Below, in pieces: positions 58,404-64,000 of a stretch of 64,000 nucleotides of DNA (position 1 is the stretch's first letter; each line of letters starts with the position of its first letter). Source of the stretch: JAAYEA01 sp012689325 (GTDB lineage Bacteria; Chloroflexota; Anaerolineae; JAAYEA01); contig DAITVZ010000003.1 of assembly GCA_036841525.1 (NCBI GenBank), forward strand, positions 62,001-126,000, read 5' to 3'. The position numbers were made by a program, and so were the translations under genes. The notes below the pieces were generated by a model. The model was given only the letters and a program-made list of their open reading frames with translations, did not search any database and had not been told where the DNA came from.

Positions 58404-59423
58404 ATGATACGCGTAGGGCTTTTGGGCCTGGGCTTTATGGGCCGCGGGCATTTCGATCGCTACCAGCAACTCGCCGACGTGCAGGTGACGGCCATCGCCG
58501 ACGCCGAGCCGGAGCGCCGCCAGGGCCGCCTCTTGGCCAACGGCAACATCGATCTTGGCCTGAAGGAACTGGACTTGGCGGGGATCGCCGTCTACGCGGA
58601 CGCGCAGGAATTGGTCGAGCGCGCGGACGTGGACGTGGTGGACGTCTGCCTGCCCACCCACCTGCACAGCCGCCTCGCCGTCGCCGCGCTGCAGGCGGGC
58701 AAGCACGTCCTCTGCGAAAAGCCCATGGCCCCATCCCTGCGCGAGGCGGACGCCATGATCGCAGCGGCGCAGGCGAGCGGGCGCACGCTCATGATCGCGC
58801 AATGCATCCGCTTCTGGCCCGAGTACACCTACCTGACGCGCACCCTCCGCGAGGGAACGCTGGGAAAGCTCCTCTCCTTGCGCCTCACGCGCAGCGGCAC
58901 GGCCCCGCGCTGGTCCTGGCAGGGCTGGATGCTGGATGCCGACCGCAGCGGCGGCGCGCTGCTCGACCTGCACATCCACGACGTGGACTATGTCCACTCG
59001 CTGCTGGGCAAGCCCCAGGCCATCCTGGCCCAGGGTGGCAACTCGGGCGCCACCACCGGTTATGACATTGTCTCGGCCGCCTACCAGTATGACGCCGTCC
59101 CCCGAGTGTCCGTCGAGGGGGCCTGGATGCGCGCCGGCTGGGGCTTCCGCGCGGGCTATGAGGCGCTCTTTGAGGAGGGCCTGCTCACCTATGCGGGGTG
59201 GCAGGCGCCGACCCTGACCCTCTACCGCCCCGGCGCTGAGCCGGCCACGCCGGAGGATTTCGAGTCGGGCGATGCCTACGTCAACGAGATCCGCTACTTT
59301 GCCGATTGCGTCGCCAGCGGGCAGGCGCCAACCCGCTGCCCCCCGCAAGAAGCGCGTGACTCGCTCGCCCTGGCGCTGAAGGAAAAAGAATCCATCGAGA
59401 AACGGGCGCTGGTGCGCCTCTAG
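58404..59423 (+). CDS. Gfo/Idh/MocA-family oxidoreductase, second
   Basis: 339 residues from ATG 58404, six bases after AAGGAG; an ATG at 58398 has too short a spacer. N-terminal Rossmann fold IRVGLLGLGFMGRGHFDRYQ. The conserved CEKPMAPSLREADAM is near residue 110. The C-terminal domain has SGGALLDLHIHDVDYVHSLL near 192, with the catalytic His/Asp region of the inositol-dehydrogenase type. Substrate unknown. It is followed at 25 nt by the sugar-phosphate isomerase gene, so both probably act in the same sugar pathway. Confidence 0.9.
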   Translation: MIRVGLLGLGFMGRGHFDRYQQLADVQVTAIADAEPERRQGRLLANGNIDLGLKELDLAGIAVYADAQELVERADVDVVDVCLPTHLHSRLAVAALQAGKHVLCEKPMAPSLREADAMIAAAQASGRTLMIAQCIRFWPEYTYLTRTLREGTLGKLLSLRLTRSGTAPRWSWQGWMLDADRSGGALLDLHIHDVDYVHSLLGKPQAILAQGGNSGATTGYDIVSAAYQYDAVPRVSVEGAWMRAGWGFRAGYEALFEEGLLTYAGWQAPTLTLYRPGAEPATPEDFESGDAYVNEIRYFADCVASGQAPTRCPPQEARDSLALALKEKESIEKRALVRL

Positions 59424-59447
59424 CCCGCGCCGCCACAAAGGAGCCAT

Positions 59448-60269
59448 ATGTCCGAGATCAAGCTGGGCGTCATCGTCGGCCTCACCGCCGAGCCGGAACA
59501 GGCGATCCACAAGGTGCGCGAGCTGGGCTTGCCCACCTGCCAGGTCTCCGTCTGGAAGGAGGAGCTGCTGACCCCCGCGGTGTTCGACCGCCTTGGGCAG
59601 GCCGCCCAGGCGGCAGGGGTGGAGATCACCACGCTGTGGACCGGCACGCCGGGCAAGTACGTCTGGAACTTCCTCCAGGGCCCCGCCACCATCGGCATCG
59701 TCCCCGAGGCCACCCGCGCCGAGCGGCTGCCCATGCTCAAGAAGGGCGCCGAGATGGCCCATCGCCTGGGCATCCCCAGCATCACCACCCACGTGGGCTT
59801 TATCCCGGAGGATCCCGGCGATCCTCTGTATAAGGGGACGCTGGCCGCGCTCAAGGAACTGGCCGCCCATTGCCGGGCGCTGGGCGTCCAGTTCTGGTTC
59901 GAGACGGGCCAGGAGACGCCCACCACCCTGCTGCGCACCATCGAGGATATCGGGCTGGACAACGTGGGGATCAACCTGGACCCGGCCAACCTGCTGCTCT
60001 ACGGCAAGGCCAACCCGGTGGACGCGCTGGACGTCTTTGGCCGGTACGTGCGCGGCGTTCATGCCAAGGATGGCGAGTACCCCACCAACGGCCGCGAGCT
60101 GGGCCACGAGCAGGCCTTGGGCCAGGGCCGCGTCAATTTCCCGGCGCTGCTCGCCAAGCTCAAGGCGCTCGGTTTCCGCGGCGCGCTGACCATCGAGCGA
60201 GAGATCAGCGGGCCCAAGCAGATCGAGGACATCTTGAAGGGCAAGGCGTTCCTGCAAAGCCTGCTCTAG
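59448..60269 (+). CDS. Sugar-phosphate isomerase/epimerase family protein (xylose-isomerase-like barrel)
   Basis: 273 residues; GGAG upstream. Fold: TAEPEQAIHKVRELGLPTCQ at the start, TLWTGTPGKYVWNFLQGP near 63, SITTHVGFIPEDPGDPLYKG near 108, FWFETGQETPTTLLRTIEDI near 148, VGINLDPANLLLYGKANPVD near 173 and HAKDGEYP near 205. The acidic and His residues at the barrel's C-terminal end (E, D, H, E) should bind a divalent metal, as in inosose dehydratases and tagatose epimerases. Probable co-function with the Gfo/Idh/MocA oxidoreductase upstream, as in inositol or keto-sugar pathways. Confidence 0.88.
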   Translation: MSEIKLGVIVGLTAEPEQAIHKVRELGLPTCQVSVWKEELLTPAVFDRLGQAAQAAGVEITTLWTGTPGKYVWNFLQGPATIGIVPEATRAERLPMLKKGAEMAHRLGIPSITTHVGFIPEDPGDPLYKGTLAALKELAAHCRALGVQFWFETGQETPTTLLRTIEDIGLDNVGINLDPANLLLYGKANPVDALDVFGRYVRGVHAKDGEYPTNGRELGHEQALGQGRVNFPALLAKLKALGFRGALTIEREISGPKQIEDILKGKAFLQSLL

Positions 60270-60340
60270 GGGGTCTGCCTGCGGGGCGTGACGGCCAGGC
60301 GGCAGCGGAGGCACGGCGGTCGGCCGCAAGGAGGACGCAG

Positions 60341-60925
60341 ATGAGACGGGACACATCCGGTGGGCGGCCCTGGGCCGCCGCCAGGGCGGCGCTGTGGCTC
60401 TGCTTGCTGGCCGCCTGCGCCACCGGCGGCCTGGCCCGGGCCCAAGTTGGCCCCGCGGACTCGGCCTCGCTGCATCTCACCGTCAGCCTGCCGGGCCGCC
60501 CGCCAGCCCCGGCGCCCGAGTGGGAGACGCTTCTCTACGTCACGGTGGAACTGGGCGAGACCGAGATCATGACCCAGACCCTCACCTGCGACCAGGTGGG
60601 CGCGTGGACCCTGGAGGGGCTATCCAGCGGCAGCGCCGCGATCCGCGTGCGCGGCGCCAACACGCTGACCAACCTGCGCGAGGGGCTGGCGCTCTCGCCG
60701 GGCCTGAACCTCGCCTACATGGGGCGCCTGCGCGCTGGCGACCTGAACCAGGACGAGGCGGTGGACGTGGTGGACTTTTCGCTTTTCCGTGCCCGCTTCG
60801 CCACCGCCGACCCCCTGGCCGACCTGGACAACAGTGGTTGGGTGGATATCGCCGACTTTGCCCTCTTGCGGACCAGCTTTGGCCTGCGAGGCCCGGTGCG
60901 GCTGACCGGGGATGAGCGCCCCTAG
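60341..60925 (+). CDS. Exported protein with dockerin-like calcium-binding repeats
   Basis: 194 residues; ATG after AAGGAGG. A Sec signal peptide (residues about 12-35, LWLCLLAACATGGLARAQVG). A central beta-rich domain of about 80 residues, then two dockerin-like units, GDLNQDEAVDVVDFSLFRAR and ADLDNSGWVDIADFALLRTS, each with a D-x-N/D-x-D/S calcium loop and helix. A complete dockerin type I domain has this layout. No cohesin or scaffoldin is encoded here, so it may bind calcium or a distant cohesin. It overlaps the convergent PPC-domain gene by 4 nt. Confidence 0.83.
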   Translation: MRRDTSGGRPWAAARAALWLCLLAACATGGLARAQVGPADSASLHLTVSLPGRPPAPAPEWETLLYVTVELGETEIMTQTLTCDQVGAWTLEGLSSGSAAIRVRGANTLTNLREGLALSPGLNLAYMGRLRAGDLNQDEAVDVVDFSLFRARFATADPLADLDNSGWVDIADFALLRTSFGLRGPVRLTGDERP

Positions 60926-61323
60926 CCCTCTGGCCAGCGCACCTTGTCCAGGTCGGTGAGGGCGACGCCCTCCAGCTCGGCCACGGTGATCAGGACAAAG
61001 GTATATACCTCGCACCCCGGCTCCAGGTGCCCGCCGACGGCTCGCTCCGTATCCGAGATGGTGATGTGGGCATGCACCCGCCCGTCGATCACGTATCCCT
61101 GCATCGCCAGCAAGTCGTAGCCGCCCTGCCCTCGGAAAAAGAGGTTGGGCACGGGGCGCCGTTTTTCCCCCACCACATGCACATGGTAGGACGTGAGCGA
61201 GCCCACCGCCTGCAGGATGGCGCCTTGCTGGATGCCAGCCTCGCGTACGGCCAGTTGCAGCCCCGCCAGGAGGTCCTCCCCCATGTTGAGGCGAAACAGG
61301 TGCAGCTTTTTGATCGACCCCAC
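60922..61323 (-). CDS. PPC/DUF296-domain protein
   Basis: 133 residues from a GTG at 61323 with GGAG six bases upstream; a TTG at 61335 is the alternative. A single PPC domain: LFRLNMGEDLLAGLQLAVRE, AILQAVGSLTSYHVHVV, and the conserved GRVHAHITISDTERAVGGHL, in which the His and Asp residues can bind a metal. In plants the domain is found in AT-hook proteins; in bacteria stand-alone copies are of uncertain function, probably trimeric. The neighbour upstream on this strand is a glycosidase-like lipoprotein. Confidence 0.87.
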   Translation of the reverse strand: MGSIKKLHLFRLNMGEDLLAGLQLAVREAGIQQGAILQAVGSLTSYHVHVVGEKRRPVPNLFFRGQGGYDLLAMQGYVIDGRVHAHITISDTERAVGGHLEPGCEVYTFVLITVAELEGVALTDLDKVRWPEG

Positions 61324-61371
61324 GAGTCTCTCCAAGTGCGTGCCCTTTCTATCGGTCCGGCGCCGCGGGCG

Positions 61372-62556
61372 CTACTCGTCGCCCAGCGCCTCGGTATAGG
61401 CCGCAAACGCTTGGCCCAGCGGCGTCAGGGCGCCGGGCCACTCCCGCGTCTGCCAATCGAACAGGCTGCCGTTAAAGCCGATCCAGGCAGCGAGCCGCTC
61501 GTCATAGTGGTACGGCGCTTCGTTAAGGCTATACCAGAGCCAGCGCTGCACCAGCCGGTGCTGGTCCCGCGGATAGCCCAGCGCTTCGTCCCGCGTCTCC
61601 AGGAAAAAGTCGAAACTCCCCAGCATGAACTGCTGGACCGCGCGGTCTCCCTCTTCCTTGGTCGCCCCCAGATACTCGGAGGGCATCAGCACGCCGTATT
61701 CCGAGATGACCAGCGGCTTGTCCTGCTGTCCGCGCTCTTGCATCCACCGCCGAAAAGCCCAGACGAGCTCTTTCAGGAGCTCCAGGTCGGCGTTGTCGCT
61801 GACCTCCAGCATCAGCCCTTCCTGCGCATCGTCGATCCCCTGGGGGATATCGGCCCCCCAACAGCCCTCGCACCCGGCGTGGTCCCGCTTCTCCCGCATG
61901 ATCTGGATGTGGATGTTCCAAACGTCCACGGGCATCGGCGCGCCGTATTGGGCCTGATAGGATTCCAGCGCCAGGTCCAGCCAGCGCAGGCGCAAAGGGC
62001 TGGGCTGCACCACGCCGCCGATGGCCACCTGCGCGGTGGGATCGGCCTGCTTGATGGCCTGATGCAGGTCGTGATAGACGGTGGCGTACTCGGCGGGAGT
62101 CAGGTCCGCAAAGTGCTCATCGGCCGTGGGCGCGCGCAGGGCCCGCCTCTCCGGCTCGTTGCCGATGAACCAGAGCGACCCGGGCTGGGCCAGCGCGGTC
62201 TCCCGGACACGCCCCAGGTCCACCTGCGCGGCGCGGCCCACGGGCACGAGCTGGGCATATTCGAGCCCCGCCGGGCGCGGCGGGTCCGCCGTGTAGCTCC
62301 AGTCGGCGTACCAGCCCGCCTGCAACAGCGACACGTCATAGCGGGTGATCTCGCCGATCCGGTGGCTCAGCCCAAAGCCAAAGCGCTCCCGCGGGGCGTA
62401 GAGCGCCGGCGCGGGCGCGAGGGCGGGCGTGGCCGAAGGCAGCGGGGTCGCCGTGGGCGCGGGGAGCGCCTCGGGTTGGCAAGCGGCGCAGCTCAGCGCC
62501 AGGGCGAGGCCCAGCAGCAGCGCGCGCCACCCAGCGACTCGCGCCTCGGGGGGCAT
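61372..62556 (-). CDS. Clan GH-A-like glycosidase lipoprotein
   Basis: 394 residues from ATG 62556. Upstream starts are excluded because a promoter lies at 62649-62677. A lipoprotein signal peptide ends LALSCAAC, followed by a Pro/Thr/Ala tether. The TIM barrel has LWFIGNEPERRALRAP (Asn-Glu, acid/base) near residue 132, DVWNIHIQIMREKRDHAGCE near 210 and PLVISEYGVLMPSEYLG near 280 with the nucleophile Glu in ISEYG. NEP and SEYG motifs are the GH-A clan hallmark. Family assignment (GH5, GH39, GH53 or similar) cannot be made. The enzyme would be anchored outside the membrane, unlike the other glycosidases of this window. Confidence 0.78.
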   Translation of the reverse strand: MPPEARVAGWRALLLGLALALSCAACQPEALPAPTATPLPSATPALAPAPALYAPRERFGFGLSHRIGEITRYDVSLLQAGWYADWSYTADPPRPAGLEYAQLVPVGRAAQVDLGRVRETALAQPGSLWFIGNEPERRALRAPTADEHFADLTPAEYATVYHDLHQAIKQADPTAQVAIGGVVQPSPLRLRWLDLALESYQAQYGAPMPVDVWNIHIQIMREKRDHAGCEGCWGADIPQGIDDAQEGLMLEVSDNADLELLKELVWAFRRWMQERGQQDKPLVISEYGVLMPSEYLGATKEEGDRAVQQFMLGSFDFFLETRDEALGYPRDQHRLVQRWLWYSLNEAPYHYDERLAAWIGFNGSLFDWQTREWPGALTPLGQAFAAYTEALGDE

Positions 62557-62648
62557 CTTGGCTGATCTCAAAGACAGACCTCTCTCTATCGTCGCCGCAG
62601 GCCGGGCGACGGATGGCTGTGGCGGCGCGGATCGTCCCCAAGCGCGAG

Positions 62649-62677
62649 ATTCTACCACGGGGCCCGGGCCATGTCAA
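62649..62677 (-). promoter_or_regulatory. Promoter of the glycosidase lipoprotein
   Basis: Minus-strand TTGACA (62677-62672), 17-nt spacer, TAGAAT (62654-62649). The -35 boxes of this and the next promoter lie 6 nt apart, back to back. Confidence 0.65.
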
Positions 62678-62683
62678 CTCGGC

Positions 62684-62713
62684 TTGACTTGCCGCAAAGA
62701 GGGGTGGTATAAT
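62684..62713 (+). promoter_or_regulatory. Promoter of the membrane histidine kinase
   Basis: TTGACT at 62684-62689, 18-nt spacer, perfect TATAAT at 62708-62713. Kinase start GTG at 62778. Confidence 0.65.
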
Positions 62714-62777
62714 GCTCCCGTCCCAGGGTGAACGCACCGCATGGCCGCGGCCGACGAGCCTGGGGACGGAGGGTGCC

Positions 62778-64000
62778 GTGCCACGTCGATTGCACGCCTA
62801 TACCAACGCGATCATCATCGTCGGCATCGCTGCCACGGTCTGGTCGCTGTGGTCGTTGCTCACCAAGCCCACCAACTGGCTGGGGCTGCTGCTCTTTGTG
62901 CTGGTCGCCGCCCTTGCCGAGCTGACCGGCACGGACTTGCTCCCCGGGAGCCCGGCCACGGTCTCGTTCTCGTCCGCCATCTATTTCGCCAGCCTGCTCG
63001 TCTTTGGCCCCTTTGGCGCCACCCTCACCGCGGTCAGCAGCGGCCTCGCCGCGACGTTGGTCACGATCATTCGCACCGAGGGCCCCACCCGCACCCCGGT
63101 CATCCAGCGCGCGCTGTTCAACATGTCGGTCTATGGCCTCTCCTGCCTGGCCGGCGGCGTCGTCTACCGCGTCACGGGGGGCACCGTGGGCGACATGAGC
63201 TCTGCCCGCATCCTGCTCCCCGCCATCCTGGCATCCATCACCCTGGATACGCTCAACGCGCTCTTGATCGTGCTGACCGTCTCGCTGCAGACGGCCCAAT
63301 CGGCCTTTAGCGTCTGGCTGCAGAACTTTGCCTGGGCCGCGCCGATCAACATCGTGGCCATTGCCGTGGGCGGCGGGGCGCTTGCCTTCGGCTATGCTCG
63401 CCTGGGGATGCTGGGGCTGGGCATCTTTTTGCTGCCCATCCTCACCACCAGCATCTCTTTCCAACGGTACGTGGGGCGGACACAGGACCAGATGCGGCGG
63501 CTGGAGGACATTATCGCCGAGCGCACCGCCCAACTTCGCGCCGCCAACGAGGAGCTCACCCGGCTCGACCAGCATAAAACCCAGTTCTACTCGATCATCA
63601 ATCACGAGATGCGCACGCCGCTCACCAGCGTGATGGGCTATTGCGACCTGCTGCGCGCCAGCGGCGGGCTGACGGACCGCCAGCTCGGCCACGTCCAGGT
63701 GCTCAAAAGCAACGCCCAGCGCCTGCTTGACCTGGTCAATAACCTGCTGGATATCTCGCGCATCGAGGCGGGGCGCATGACCGTGAGCCAGGAACCGGCC
63801 GACCTGAGCGAGTCCATCGCCGACGCCCTGAGCGTGGTCCAGCCCCTGGCCGCGCAAAAGCGCCTGGATATCCGCCTCGATCTCCCCAGCGACCTGCCGC
63901 CCGCCCATGCGGACAAGAAGCGGCTCTCCCAGGTGCTGATCAACCTGCTCAGCAACGCCATCAAGTACACGCCCGAGGGCGGACAGGTGACCGTGCGCAG
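62778..64000 (+). CDS. Membrane-bound sensor histidine kinase (C-terminus off window)
   Basis: About 407 codons visible; GTG start after GGAGGG. Residues about 8-230 hold some 7 transmembrane segments (for example AIIIVGIAATVWSLWSLL and LLLFVLVAALAELTG), a MASE-type or 5TM-like integral sensor. A short coiled-coil linker follows (RRLEDIIAERTAQLRAANEE). HisKA has H276 in YSIINHEMRTPLTSVMGYCD. The HATPase begins with LSQVLINLLSNAIKYTPEGG at the right edge. A response regulator may lie beyond the window. Its promoter is divergent with the glycosidase lipoprotein, so the two may share regulation. Confidence 0.88.
   Translation, partial: MPRRLHAYTNAIIIVGIAATVWSLWSLLTKPTNWLGLLLFVLVAALAELTGTDLLPGSPATVSFSSAIYFASLLVFGPFGATLTAVSSGLAATLVTIIRTEGPTRTPVIQRALFNMSVYGLSCLAGGVVYRVTGGTVGDMSSARILLPAILASITLDTLNALLIVLTVSLQTAQSAFSVWLQNFAWAAPINIVAIAVGGGALAFGYARLGMLGLGIFLLPILTTSISFQRYVGRTQDQMRRLEDIIAERTAQLRAANEELTRLDQHKTQFYSIINHEMRTPLTSVMGYCDLLRASGGLTDRQLGHVQVLKSNAQRLLDLVNNLLDISRIEAGRMTVSQEPADLSESIADALSVVQPLAAQKRLDIRLDLPSDLPPAHADKKRLSQVLINLLSNAIKYTPEGGQVTVR

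Noticed and set aside
60341..60925. Cellulosome component
   Set aside because: No cohesin, scaffoldin or dockerin-bearing hydrolase is present; the glycosidases of the window are mostly cytoplasmic.
1..64000. tRNA genes, rRNA genes, CRISPR arrays and riboswitches
   Set aside because: I looked for cloverleaf patterns, regularly spaced repeats and known aptamer cores in the intergenic stretches and found none. The ATCCGTG elements lack spacers and are not CRISPR repeats.

Overview
The window is a GC-rich, gene-dense bacterial chromosome segment with three 100-N scaffold gaps (9776-9875, 25222-25321, 45885-45984), so it is probably from a draft or metagenome-assembled genome. Gene content (CarD-like regulator, prolipoprotein with SH3 repeats and no outer-membrane machinery, expanded MFS families, Uro-D-like proteins, TPR arrays) fits a member of the Chloroflexota, perhaps Anaerolineae-like. 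That is inference from content, not a phylogeny. Many genes have near-consensus sigma-70 promoters (TTGACA/TTGCCN, 16-18 nt, TATAAT/TATACT), which can be read directly. No tRNA, rRNA, CRISPR array, transposase or prophage was seen.

Layout. 1-4138 (minus): an electron-transfer flavoprotein pair (etfB, etfA), a HipA-like kinase with a DUF3037 partner, and a GlcD/LctD-type FAD dehydrogenase running off the left edge. 4292-9772: GH28 glycosidase, MFS transporter, rhamnonate-dehydratase-like enolase, M28 peptidase. 9876-13348 (minus): two tandem TPR proteins and a ferredoxin. 13545-21651 (plus): two-component system, GPH-type sugar symporter, SH3 lipoprotein, Uro-D-like protein, methyltransferase, Nudix hydrolase, DapA-family aldolase. 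21698-26535 (minus): ABC exporter pair, anti-sigma and ECF sigma factor, an epimerase broken by a gap, and a small HTH protein. 26716-30670 (plus): glycosylasparaginase, Lon-N-domain protein, Gfo/Idh/MocA oxidoreductase, second Uro-D-like protein. 30716-34400 (minus): MBL-rhodanese protein, GH20 hexosaminidase, P-loop ATPase. 34619-43971 (plus): SDR, serine-palmitoyltransferase-like enzyme, two MFS paralogues, GH2, and a lipid-kinase/GNAT fusion. 44033-47756: orphan receiver, DUF1284, two GNATs, epimerase. 48095-60925: sulfatase, methyltransferases, isochorismatase-like hydrolase, Fe-S aldo/keto reductase (minus), third Uro-D-like protein, GH95 fucosidase, P-loop protein, CarD, Gfo/Idh/MocA, sugar isomerase, dockerin-like protein. 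60922-64000: PPC-domain protein, clan-A glycosidase lipoprotein, and a membrane histidine kinase cut by the right edge.

How it may work together. GH28, GH20, GH2, GH95, a sulfatase and a glycosylasparaginase all lack visible signal peptides, and four sugar-transporter-like MFS proteins lie among them. This suggests import of short sulfated/fucosylated/N-linked oligosaccharides and their breakdown in the cytoplasm. The rhamnonate/fuconate-dehydratase-like enzyme, the DapA-family aldolase, the Gfo/Idh/MocA proteins and the xylose-isomerase-like protein could take the released deoxy-sugars into central metabolism. The Etf/GlcD cluster would handle 2-hydroxyacid oxidation.

The least-explained signal is non-coding: a dispersed family of imperfect hairpins built from ATCCGTG/CACGGAT units. 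They end about 18-22 nt before the start codon of five different plus-strand genes. A second hairpin family is built from AGACCT..AGGTCT palindromes at gene ends.
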